Source of the DNA: Dromaius novaehollandiae
Lineage: Eukaryota > Chordata > Aves > Casuariiformes > Dromaiidae
Length of the DNA stretch: 64,000 bases
NCBI RefSeq assembly: GCF_036370855.1
Contig: NC_088112.1
Span: 14,314,469-14,378,468 of the forward strand
Direction of reading: 5' to 3'
Shown: piece by piece, positions 19,740 through 38,160 of the stretch
Position numbering within the stretch: position 1 is the stretch's first letter
Layout: every line of letters begins with the position of its first letter
The notes under the pieces: generated by a model
What the model saw: the letters and a program-made list of their open reading frames with translations, nothing else
The model's database searches: none
Told to the model about the DNA's origin: nothing
Translations under genes and position numbers: made by a program

Positions 19740-20770
19740 AGCAAGTTGCAGCACTGTTCTTGGAGTTGTTGGTGGCCCAAGAACACACATCCTTTGCCAG
19801 CCCACAATGGTTTCATTATCCCTCTGGATAAGCAAAACCCTGCCCTCCTGTATGCACCCATTGAGCAGAATGGGGGCTGAATCTGTCAGAAAAAGGATCC
19901 AGCTGGAAAAGACTTGCTAGACAGCAAATACTTCACTCCCTTAGAGTAGTTTTCATTGTGTAATTGCTTCCTGTAAAGGTGGGTGCGGTGTGAGAGGAAG
20001 TGTGTATCTGGAATAAGGAGGTTTTGGCAACAGGCTGGTGAAGGCCACCTCTTCCCTCACCAGAGCAAATAATGGATTCTTGCACCTGGAAGGCCAGCAT
20101 CCCATGCTCAAAGGTGTCTGTTGCTGGGGGAGAGCTTGTAGACCCTAGCAGGCAGCACTTATGCAGTGTGGATGGGACACTGTGCAGGCTGCCTGGCTTT
20201 TTACAGACCTAAAATAGGAAATAGCAGTATGGCATCTCTTTGTGCCTCCCCTGGTCAGGTTTATGTGCAGGATTTTTTGAGCCACTGCTTGCTGTTACAG
20301 CCTTTCATAGTACTGCAGCCGTTGGTTCTGGAGCTCTGTTGTCTAGATCTGGTTAACAAGTAGTTACAATTTCTGTTGTGCAAGCTGCTAGTAGTAGGAG
20401 TGGAGGGCTGAAAGAGCAGTTAGAGCTCCCGGCTCTCCAGACAGCTCAGCCCTCTGCTCTGAGGATTTCCATGTGGAAGGAAGTAACTGTTTAGCCTGGT
20501 TTCCTATGGAAACTGGTGTATGTGATCATTCACCATGTGTGTCTTTGTATCCCCTGTAACTTAAATCAACCCCAGCCAAACTTGGCAGTGATGGAGATCT
20601 CGAAGATCTAAATGCAATCAGTGAAGAAAGAGAGAGAGAGATGAACTTATCTCTAATTCTATCAGGGTCTGCATTGGAGTGCAGAATTTTCCATTTTGCC
20701 ACCAATATACTCTGGGGAAAGAGGATTTTAAGGAAAAAGAGGAGGGAATAAATCTGGATACAGCAGAAAA
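19740..20770 (+). other. ZNF346: ZNF346 3' UTR (inferred)
   Basis: From the stop codon to just past the first canonical AATAAA. A short GA repeat (agagagagagaga) lies near 20628-20641. The length of about 1 kb is inferred from the poly(A) signal alone. Confidence 0.5.
20747..20752 (+). terminator. Candidate poly(A) signal AATAAA for ZNF346
   Basis: First canonical AATAAA downstream of the ZNF346 stop. An ATTAAA at 20944-20949 is an alternative. Confidence 0.5.
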
Positions 20771-23700
20771 CTGTGGTGTAACTCAGCTGAATTGTCAGCT
20801 GACCAAAAAACCCTACAAATCCTCTGGAAACCTGCCTTCATTAGCCCTTTGCTAGTTGCTACTTGCCCAACCCTTCTCCACAAGGTTCTTACAGATCTGT
20901 ATCACCCTGGGAAAAAAAGGTGTTCTATATTTCAAACATGGAAATTAAAACTAAATGGTCTCTTCATGGTGCTAATGCACGAGATCTGTTAGAAAAAGCC
21001 CTGGAAGGAAGGGCAGGCTTCTGAGACTGTTGTGTTTTGGATGAGTTCTTTAAATGTTTTACTCTTAAGCTAAGGCACTGCCTGTTCGCTGCTAGCCTGC
21101 CACAAGAGCCATGTGCATTGGGCTGGCCTTATGTTCAGTGCCAGTGCTCCAAGTCAGCCACCCCAGGGTTTTGTCCCAGCCTTAGTGCCTCCATGGAGCT
21201 GAGGCTTTGCTAGCCCTTGGCTAATCTCCTGCTTCTTTTCTTCCATGGGCCAGAAGGACAGGGATGTGGCTTCTCTCAGGACTTGCCTGGCAAGCCGCAG
21301 CTTTGTGGGGCTGACAAGCGTGGGTGAAGGCTGCAGACACACTGTGCTGTTGGGGTGGGCTGAGCAGAGCTGCTGCCTCCCATCACATGGTTTCGGCAGC
21401 TGTTGGAAGGGCAGGCTGGGGTCCTTTACTCCAAATGTTGTGTTCCAGGGTGAGCAGCTGATGCCCTCGTGAGGCTGAGAGCCAGTCTTTGTAGAGGCAC
21501 TTCCAAACACCAGCATGTGCACTGATCAGGTTAATCAGGGAGAGAGAGAGTTGGATGTTAATCTCTATGCTTGGAGTGAGTGCCTTCCCCTGCCTGCTCC
21601 AGAGTGTGCATATTCTTTGTTCTCTCTTCACCCTGCACTGAATCTGCCATCCTCCCTTAGGACAGGCTCCTGCTGGTCTGGGTTTGCCTTCCTAATGTTT
21701 TCCAGTCTTGCACTACTGCTGAGGTCTGACCTTAGTCTCCTGCTAAAGAGGGAGTGCTTTTAAACCTTGCAAGTTGATCAACAAGCAGAAAATTGCAATG
21801 AACTGAAGGAAGCATTGTGTGCCTGGTAGCACTGGATGGCCTCCAACTCCGAACTCTGCTGCTTAGCTCTCGTCTTGCTGTATGAGGGCAGGTGCCTGCT
21901 AGATGTGCTATGCATTGACACCAAGAGGGATCCACTTCCAGCACTGTCCAGTCTGGTGTGTCACTCCACTGTCTGTGTACTGACAGTTTTGCCTTCTCCT
22001 GTACCCAATGTATCTGCTGTTTCCCTAAGGTGAAGCTCTCCAAATAGAGTGTTTATTACTACTTTTGGGTGCTGTGTCTCTGGTACAGCCTGTCCTGGGT
22101 TTTTGCCATCCTTCAAAGCAAAGAACAGGATGCAGACACTTTTAAAATGTTTGGGATGGGAGGGAGGCTTGTGTTCTAACCACCTTCCTCAAGCTGCTGC
22201 TATCCCAAGGCACCCTGAGGTCCAGACAAAGCTGGTTAAGTACCTTCTTCCGTGCTCCTCTGGCATGTCAGTGTGGCCTTGGGCATGCCACAGTCACCGA
22301 GGGGAACACAGGACAGTCTGGACTTAGACTGCTGGCACTTCTGCAAGCTGTGCGGCTCATGCTGGAAAAATGTCAGTGACTGTTGTAAGAGGCTGTGCCC
22401 TGTTTTCTGGCAGTCCTGTGGCAGCACAGGAGCAGTGTGATGGCAAGGCTGCGCTGCTTCTGTCTGTTCGCACCATGCCTCGTTGGAGCAGACTCTGTTT
22501 GCTTGCTCTCCTGCTGGGTACAATGTGCCAGATCTGAGGCTGTCTCAAAATAGCTTGTCTTGTACTGGGGAGTGTTGACATGTGCTGGGCAGAGCAGCAT
22601 ACCCCTGCTTTGAGAGGGTGCTGCTTTGCTGATCCCCACTGCCCAGAGCCATTCCTGCATGAGAAATGCTATAATATAGGGCAGCTCACCTGTGTGCCGT
22701 GGGCTCCGGTGCTCCAGTACTGGCTGTCCAGCTCCTTGGCAGCCAAGGCTGCGGCAGAGCACAGAACACCAGTGTCCTGGGAGCAGCGCAGGGCCTTGCA
22801 CTGGCACAGAGGGTGGTGCTGCCCTTGGCCTCCCTGGTGGGTGCTGGGAGGGACTGGTTGAGTCCTGCAGGCATGGCACGGCACATCTGTCAGGGTCCTG
22901 TGCCTGCTGCTTCCAAGCTGTCCCTCACTGAACCCTTCTGCTTGATCACAGTGGGGCTGCAGTGTTTCCTGCAGCTCCTGGCCCTTAGCTGAGCGCAGGT
23001 ACTCCCTGAGGCAGGTGCCTGTGGTGGAAGAGGCTCCTGGGCAGCCTGGGCCCTTAGCGTGTCCCCTTCCCCAGTGGAGGGATGGCTGGCAGTGGTCTTG
23101 CAGTGGCAGTCACCGCCAGATGGCAGCCCTGCCGGTCATACCTGGTGCTGCAGTGGGTGTCCTGCAGCCCAGGGTGCTCAGAGACATCCCGGCCCATCCC
23201 TGTGCTCCAGATGTGGCAGCCTGGGTGCCGAAGTTCCTGGCGTCCCAGCTGTGCTGGGTGCATGCTGTCCTGGTGGCTTCTCCAGCTCATGGCCTGCTCT
23301 GATGGGGGCCCAGCAGCCTGGGTGCCCATGCAGCGCCCAGCTGTGCCTGCCTGACCAGCCAGGCCTGTGGCTCAGCCCCTCTGCCTGCTGCGGTGCAGCA
23401 CCCATGGGTGCCCTGGAGTGTGATGGGACAGGCTAGCCATGCTGTGGGGCTGGAGCGACCCATGCATTGGGGAAGGCTGAGGTCTGAGTGTGGTCTTTTC
23501 TGCAGCCTCCACTAGGCAGGCTGTGCCGCAGAGCCCGTGCCGGCGCACTGCTGCCTGCCTGCCTGCGCGGCCGCGGCTGCCCAGCCCTGCTCAGCCTCCC
23601 TGCCTGGGGCCTCTGCAGGCAGCACCTTGCTGGGCCAGGGCTCTGGCTGCCCGCGACAGGCCGAGCCCCAGCGCCTTCCGGGCTGGCAGGCACCACACAG

Positions 23701-26700
23701 GGCACGGAGCCACCAAGTAGCCACATCCCCCCGCGGAAATGCTGCCGTCCCCTGCCCGTGCCGGAGCCAGCTCCTTGGAGCCTGCCAGTCTGAGGAGCCA
23801 GCTCATCCTCCGGCATGGCGCTGGTGCTGCGAGGAGACAGCGCCATGGGGCTGGGCCCCAGGTTCCCCCCTCGCTGGGGGGAATGTGGCCCTGTCTGCAG
23901 CCCTAACTGCTCCCATCCCTTTTGGCCCCGCTGTTTCTAGCAAGTAAATGAGGTACAGATGTAGAGGCAGGGCTGGGTGCCTGCTTGCCATCAGGGGCTG
24001 GGACCATCAGGGTGGCCCTGTTCCTGCCTTGCACCCCCCTGCTGGAGGCACACTGCTTCCAGGAGGAGCCACTGGTGCCTCACAGGGGACAGAGCTAGCG
24101 GGCAAGGCTCTGGGTCCCGTCCCCGAGGCTTTGCCAAGCCCTGCTTGTTCAGCCCATAGATGGGCACCAGGGAGGGGGCTCCAGCCAGCACCACGGCTGT
24201 GCAGTCCAGCACATGGGGTGTGCAGCTGCCCAAAGGGGAGCAGCACCCATCCTGGGCCCCATGCACCCCTGTCCCAGAGCCTGGTGCACCCAATGTTACC
24301 TGGGCATGGCCGTGCCAAGCAGGGGCAGCAGGGATGCGGCAGGGGCGATCTCACTGCTCGCTCCCTGCCAGCAGGCTCAACGCTGCAGGGCCAGCCCTGG
24401 CCCCACCGAGCTCCCTGCTGGGGCTGGGGAGCTGTTCCTGCCCCATCCTGAAGGATGCACCCGTCTCTGTGGGTGCTGATGCGCCCGGCTGGGGGCTTGG
24501 CCGAAGCCCAGTGTCATGGTATCGCTTGCCCAGGAGCCCCTGCACCTGGCCCCATGCTCTGAGCTTCCCAAAGACAGCAGCAGGTTCATGTTTGCTGAGT
24601 TCTGCCTGGTTAAAACTTAACCGGGCTGAGTTGCTCCATCAGTCCCTCCCTGCAGGAGATAAGGATCGCCAGGCGCGCCTGAGTCCGCCGCGTGGGGAGC
24701 ACTGCCCCGAGGCCGGTGCTCAGGCTGCAGCACAGTGCGGGCACTCGCTGGGGGAAAGCAGAGGGACGGGGCCAGGGTGGGCTTGAGGCTGGGCTCCTGC
24801 CCTCGCCACGCGGCCCCTGCTCTGCCAAGCAGGCTGCGGAGCTGCGACCTGGTCCCGCACGCACATCCCGGGGAGCCCCTAGACATGGTGGCACCATGCG
24901 CACAGCCCATGCGAGGTGCCCAGCTGGAAACACCGGCACCTCTGGGCCTGGTGCCAGCACAGGGCCCTGCGGGCAGTCAGCACCTGTGGCAGGAGGGCAG
25001 CTACCAGCAAGGCTGGAGCCGGGATGCTGGGGCAGGGCCTGGCTCCTGGCCTCCCCGGAGCGGTCCTGCCTGGCCTGGAGCCAGCCAGCTTCCCCTCTGC
25101 AGGGCACCCACCCCGCGCAGCCCCTGCCCGGGCTCACCGGCTCCCCGCTGATAAGAGGGCCGCGGATTGCCACCAGGGCTGTAAAGCTGCCGGCATGTCA
25201 AGGCCGACGGGGCTGCAGGGAGCCAGGAGCTTTTGCACCGGGACGGCCCACCCGCTCCGGGGCCCCTGCACGCAGCTCCTCGCGCTCGGGCGCTGGCCTG
25301 CTCCCTCGGCACTGCGGGGCCCTGGCGGCCTCAGCACGCATGGAGTGAGCTCGCTCGGCCTCAGCGTCCTGACCCTGTGCACGTACAGGCTGGGGGTGCT
25401 AGGAGCCAGGGGAGCCGGTGCCCCAAACAACAGCCGTTCAGGAGAGGCCAAGAGAAACTTCCAGGAGGAAAGAGCCCCCCGGGCTCCGGCCCCCCCAGGA
25501 GCCGCCAGGCCGTGCGCGCTCATGCTGGCCGCAGGTGCGACCGCAGCAGGAACGGCAGCGAGCGCTGGGGCCAGGCACAAGGGGCGGCTGTGTTCCCGCA
25601 GCCCCGGCTGCCTTCCAAGAGCAATATTGTTGGCACCAGGCAGGCTCCCTGCGCCGGCAGCACATACACGGGCCTTTCATGAGGGGAGCAGTGATGATTT
25701 ACTGCCTGGGGGAAGGGGCAGGGGTGGGAGGATGGAGCCATGGTGTGCCTGCCCCTACGCCCAGCCCCGTGCGCGCGCTCGCTGCCACTGGGCTCTGCAC
25801 GCCCCAGCGGGGCTGTGGGTCCGGCTTCGCGCGGGGGCTCACCGCGGGCTGCCTCCCTGCAGGCGGCATGGGGCAGAGCGGGTGCCTCCGGGCATGGGGG
25901 GGGGGGGACACCGGCGCCAAGCGAGGGGAGGGTGCCCACGTCAGCCATCACGGGAGGGAGCAGGACAACACGCCAGCGCGGGGGCAAGGCCGGGACGGCA
26001 GCAGAGCTGCTGTGCCCCGCGTTTCGCCGACGCTGCCACCCTGCCTGGAGCCGCATTGCCGCAGCCCTGTCTGCACCGTGCCTGCCACCTCGCTGCCCGG
26101 CGGACACGCTCCCTCTCTGGGCAGCCGCGCCGTGCCTGAGCTCCTGCCCGCCGCGGGGACGCGCGCTGGCTGCGGCTGAGGGCAGCAGCCAGCAGGGCCA
26201 GGCTGGAGTGGCGGAGGAGGCCGCTGGGGCAGGGGCGCACCGGCAGCACAGGGGAGCCGGCACTGGCACAATCCCCCCTTGTTGTGCTGCTGGCGTGGCG
26301 GAGGCCGCGGCGGCGCTGCCGGAGGCGGGTGGCAGGCGGTGGGCCGTGCTACCATGAAGGGCTTTTTGTTTGCCTTCAGTTGCTGTTATAAATCAAGGCA
26401 GGCAGCCTGAGCCCCCCGGCCCGGCTCAGCCCCCCAGCCGGGAGGGGACGGGCTCCCAGCCTCGTGCAGCACAGCCCCGCGGCGTCCTGAGCCTGCACCC
26501 CAGCGCCTCCCTGCCCCAAGGGGTGCTCAGCCCCGTGCAGCAGGGAGCTCCGGGGCAGGGGCCGGGGGAGCACGTCTCGGTGCCAGCATGGGGTGCTCTT
26601 GCCCTGCTCCCCTGCGCCCACACTATCCCGGCTGGGGTATGGGGGGTCTCAGACAGAGGGGGGTCTGGGGGCCCACAAGCCATGCGCTGGGGATGGTGGG

Positions 26701-27542
26701 AATGGTGGCTGCTGGCACCACCTGCCAGGGGACACGGGCATCGCTGGGCGTCCCTGCCTTCTCCTCGGTGCTGCCCACGCAGCCCAGCCCCCCGGCACAC
26801 AGAACCCTCGGCAGACGCCCAGCCTGGTCCAGCCACAGCCACCAGCAGACGTAGCTGCAGGCGCAGCCGCTGGGCCCGGCTCCCATGGCTCCTGCAGCCC
26901 CGGTGCATGGGAGTGGGGCTGGGCACCGCAGGCGGCGCGGGCAGGGCACGACAGTGCCCCAGAGCGGGGCAGCTGCCCGGGCTGCAGCTCCTGCGGGCGC
27001 TACACAGCCACGCGCTGCCCTCCCCTGCGTCCCAGCGCTCCTCCGGCCTTCTCAGTGCCGGGAGGTGCCCCCTTCCCGCGCTTGCCCCCATCACCCCACA
27101 CTTTGTGCACTCTCCCCCAGGCAGCTGGGGGGATTTGCTGCCCTGCAGCCCCTCTGCGCACCCCGGGCCTGCCTGGCTCTTCCATGGAGGTGAGCTGAGC
27201 GGGGCCGGCAGCAACTGCTGCCTCGTGTTTGCAGGTGCTTTCTGGGTTCTTTTGGTTTTGATTTGGTTTTGATTCGAATCGAGCTGAACACAACGTTTTT
27301 CCGCGCTTCCGGCCCGCTGCAAGCTCCACAGGGGCTGCTGCTGCTCCATGAAATCGATGTTCCCGTCCGCTTCACGCGCCGGCAGGAATGCCAAACAGCT
27401 GCCAGCAGCCCCAGGGGCTCCCAGCCCCAGGGCCTGCTGCATGCCCCGGCCCCCTGGGCCCGGCCCAGTGCCCCAGGAAGGGGACGTGTGTGCTGGGTGG
27501 TGACTGCCACCAGTGCTCACAGCACGAACAGGCCGAGCCACC

Positions 27543-27602
27543 GCTGCAATGAGATTTTATCATGCTGGAAATTGCCATTTTTGCATGACGAAGCTGCATG
27601 GG
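27543..27602. promoter_or_regulatory. Candidate conserved non-coding element
   Basis: A 60-base AT-rich island inside very GC-rich DNA, with gagattttatcatgctgg and an octamer-like tttgcatga. The drop in GC is seen directly; conservation and function are inferred. Confidence 0.3.
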
Positions 27603-28019
27603 AAAAGCTGGGCCTGAGCTTACTGGCACGGGCCTGCAGGGTGGTGGCCTCATCCAGCAACAGCCCTGTCCCCACTCGCCCAAGCCGTGCCAAGCACAGG
27701 TAGGCTGGCAGCACAGCGCGTGGCGCCGGCACGTCTCGCCCCAGCTCAGGACACATCTTGCAGGGAGGCAGACGGATGGCGAAGCAGGGAGCAACGCAGT
27801 GAGGCACAGCAGCTGCGCCCAGCCAGCCCGTGTGCAAGGAGGGGGCTGTGGGGCCACATCCTGGCTGGGTGCAGAGAGTCCCCTCCTTTGGCAGCAGGAA
27901 GGGCGCCGTGGTGCATGGAGGGGCCGAGGCTGCCTGGCCGTGCTTGGGGGTCCTGCACGGGAGGCAGCGGGTCCCGGGCCGGGGCACGCTGCGGCTGCCG
28001 GAGAGTGAGGCGACGTGTT

Positions 28020-28170
28020 TATCGGTTGGATTAGGGCCCCTCCAGCCCCAGCGCGCAGCCTTGCTGCGTTTTACAGCAGCCTGTTACAGGCTTCTAATGA
28101 GGGTCACGGCCACTTTATGGCAGTGGCAGTGATAACGCTGCAACTAATTGCGGCAGAATTAGCGAGCGGG
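28020..28170. promoter_or_regulatory. Candidate enhancer with clustered homeodomain sites
   Basis: An AT-rich island in GC-rich surroundings, about 1.3 kb upstream of the FGFR4 CpG island. It has ggatta (28028-28033), taatga (28095-28100), tttatgg (28114-28120), taattg (28145-28150) and aattag (28157-28162), all homeodomain-type core sites. The motifs are visible; enhancer function is an inference. Confidence 0.4.
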
Positions 28171-29049
28171 CTGCTTCACGCACCGGGCAACGCGCCACGC
28201 GGAGCCGCCCTGGCAGGATGCCCAAAACCTCCGCGGTGCCCTGGGCACTTCCAGCACTCCGCTTGCTCTGCTGGCCGGCAGGGGAGAGCAGACGGGTCCC
28301 TGCTGCCCGGCAGTCCAAGCCGCCACGCGCCAGCCTTGCCTCCCCGTGCCCAGCGTGCGCCGGGAAGCAGCCGGGTCCTTCACAGGGAGAGGGAAGGCCA
28401 ACACGGCTCCCTGTGCGGCCGGGCAGGCGGGAGCCCACGCTGGGCCTTCCCCGGTGCACATCCTGCCCTGCTCCCCGGCTGCCCCCGTCCTCGCGCCATG
28501 CGGGGGCTGACGTCCCGCCTGCAGGGATGGTGACAGCGTGGTGCCTCGCTGCCCGCGGGTGGGTGGGGGCACCTGGGGAGGGTGCCTGCGAGCCACCCGT
28601 TGGGTGCTGAAGGGGAGGCCCTGGGCCCCCCTGGCCGCTGCCCTTCCCCAGCTTGGCAGCGCCTGGGTTTGCATATGAAAAGGTGCTGAGCAGAGTGGTG
28701 GTGGGGGGGCCGCTATCGCAGGGGCCATTAGCACAACGGCCCGGCCCGAGGGGAAGGCAGGGGCCTGGCTAATGTGTCTGTGGGAGGGAGGCTGGGGGCC
28801 AGGGGCCAGGGGCCGGCGGATTGCCCGCGGCTGGGGCATTGGTGTGCAGTGGGGCAGGGAGGCCTGGGGCTTGTGGGGGTTGGGATGCTGGGCGCAGTGG
28901 GGACAGGGGGCATGGGGAGGTGCCCCCAGCATCCTCCCACCACCGCTGCTCCCCACAGGCCTGGTCCTGGCGTCTGGCTGGAGCAACTGGCCTGGGGGTG
29001 GCGGCAGCAGCGGGGCGCCGCGTCCTGCTCTGCGGCCACACCGCTGCCC

Positions 29050-29700
29050 GCCTGGCGGCGAATGGCATTTTCGTGTCCCCGTCCGTCCCTCTGTCCCCCC
29101 CCCCGGCGGGGCCCAGCCTGCCTCTGCCCCCCAGGAGCGGGTCTCAGCCCCGCGGTGTGCGGCCTCAGCCCCACACCTCAGCCCCGCGGGGTCTCGCTCA
29201 GCCCCACGGGGTCTCGTCTCGGCCCCCCGGGGCCGCTCCAGCCCCCCTGGGCCCCGCCCTCGCCCCAGCCCCAGCCCCAGCCCCAGCCCCGCGGGCAGCG
29301 GCGAGGCCCCGGAGGCCGGGCCGGGCCGGGCCGGGCCGGGCGGCGCGGGGGAGGGCGGCGCGGGCGGGCCGCCCCCGGCGAGGGCCGCACGCGGCGCCGC
29401 TGTAACCCGAGCGCTTCCCTACAAAGTGCCCGCGCCCGCGGCGGCGGCGGCAGAGCCGGGCCGGCGCGCACCGAGGGCGGCGGCGGGCAGGGCGGCAGGG
29501 AGGCAGGCGGCGGCGGCGAGGGGCCGCCCTCGGCAGCCGCTGCGCCCGCCATGGGGCCGCGCTGCGGGCCGCCGCGGCGCTGACCGGCCCCGCGCCCCGA
29601 CGTGAGCGGCGGCGGACTTTGCCCGGACCTCCCCGCGGCGCGCGGGCGGCTCCGCCGAGGGAGCCCCTCACCGCCGGTAACGACGCCCGCGACCCCCTTC
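29050..29700 (+). promoter_or_regulatory. FGFR4: FGFR4 CpG-island promoter and likely non-coding exon 1
   Basis: CpG-dense, TATA-less sequence with a cagccc-rich stretch (29262-29290) and a ggccg pentamer run (29317-29341). The last good donor, accgccg/gtaacg after 29676, probably ends exon 1, which would be spliced to the acceptor before 30463. Start site unknown. Confidence 0.6.
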
Positions 29701-30060
29701 CCCTGGGCCTCCGCTCTGCTCGGGATCCCGGCCCCCTCTCCCCTCGGGGCTGTCCCGGACCCCCCCCACCCCCGGTTCCCGGCGCCCCCCCGTCTCTGAA
29801 TCCCGGGTCTCCCCTGCGCCCCCCGTGCGTTGCGCCCCCTGATCCCTCACCTCAGGGCTGTCCTGTCCCCGGGCCCCCCCTCCATCCCCTCTGCCCTCGG
29901 GGCTGTCCCCTCCTGGGAATTGTAACCCCCCACGTCGGTGGGGCCCCAGCACCCCCCTGCGACCCTGATCCCGGGACCCTCTACCCTCGGGGCTGTCCCC
30001 GGGACCCCCCTCACCTCGGGGCACCCCGACCCTTGCAGCCGCAGGTCCCCCTTGGTCGGG
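29690..30060 (+). repeat. Degenerate C-rich repeat in FGFR4 intron 1
   Basis: The core cctcrgggctgtcc recurs near 29741, 29852, 29893 and 29986, within a strongly C-rich strand (runs of 5-8 C). It starts just after the inferred exon 1 donor. Core and gene-relative orientation match the repeat in UIMC1 intron 1. Confidence 0.6.
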
Positions 30061-30462
30061 TAGACCTGTGCCCAGCGCCCTGGCCACACGGGGGTCAGGG
30101 TCGTGGTCCCTGCTGCCGGCTTGCAGGGGTCAGGTCCCTGTGCCTGAGCGGGGTCCCTCCACTCATGTCCCCTCACCCAGCCGTCGAGGTTTGAGGGCTG
30201 GAGGGGGCTCGGGGCTCCCCCCTCCTCCCACCAGGACAACATGCTGTGGGGACTCGTGTCACCCAGGCCCCCCGTGGCGTGTCCCCCGGGGCACCCCGGG
30301 GCAGGGCTAAGATGCAGAGGTGACACCCCCGTCCCTCCCCACGCGTCCCAGCTGGCCGGGGCTGTGCGGGGGCGGGAGCTGGCTGCCCGGCACAGGGCAG
30401 GGCGCTGGCGGCTGCGGGCGCTGCTGCTGGCTCCGGTCACTGGGCTCCTGCCTGTCTTGCAG

Positions 30463-37679
<7,217 letters not shown>

Positions 37680-38160
37680 GGGCGGGCAGGGACGGGGGAT
37701 GCCAAGGGCACCGCTGCTCTCGGGGGCAGCGGATCCGGGCACGAAGCGGGCGCAGGGCTGTTCCCTGCTGTGCATGGGCAGGGCCCCGAGCCACAGTGCT
37801 GGGGCAGGGGGCCCCTCTCTCCAGGGCCTGGGGGACTTGGGCTCCTCCCTGCCTGGCCTCATCTCTGCGCCGTGCCTTCAGTCCAGACTGAGACCTGCAA
37901 ATCCGGGCCTGGCGTTGCATGAGCTAGTGCCTCTCTGGGACGGGCGCTGCCCCAGGTCACCTGCTGCATCACCCAGAGAGCCGGGCTTTGTCCGGCGTTG
38001 CTTTGACTGGATGTTTCAATGGAAGTGTCTCCTGGCGGGAGCCCTGCTGCCTGCCTGGCTCCTGCCTGCCTCTGTACATAGCCATAGAGATGAATATTTA
38101 TGTACATGAACTATCGAGCTGATAAATTATTTTTTGGAATAGACCCTGGTGCAGTTTCTG
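37680..38160 (+). other. FGFR4: FGFR4 3' UTR (inferred)
   Basis: GC-rich, then an AT-rich end (38070-38145) with TGTACATA at 38073-38080, a perfect Pumilio response element (UGUANAUA). No canonical AATAAA is seen. The variant signals GATAAA (38120-38125) and AATAGA (38138-38143) lie in the AT-rich end, so cleavage near 38160 is a guess. Confidence 0.45.

Larger units (their letters stand above)
20770..29000. other. ZNF346-FGFR4 intergenic region
   Basis: About 8 kb, becoming very GC-rich from 22.5 kb. Many long open frames on both strands (for example 24916-26139 + and 26426-27541 -) come from high GC. They overlap each other, have Pro/Gly/Ala/Arg-rich translations and match nothing I know. 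AT-rich islands at 27543-27602 and 28020-28170 stand out. A G-run of 12 is at 25897-25908. Confidence 0.6.

Noticed and set aside
27271-27280. Perfect palindrome GATTCGAATC resembling a tRNA B box
   Set aside because: No matching A box, acceptor stem or cloverleaf around it.
24916-27541. Long overlapping open frames upstream of FGFR4
   Set aside because: Both strands open at once, low-complexity translations, no start context or splice pattern of a gene.
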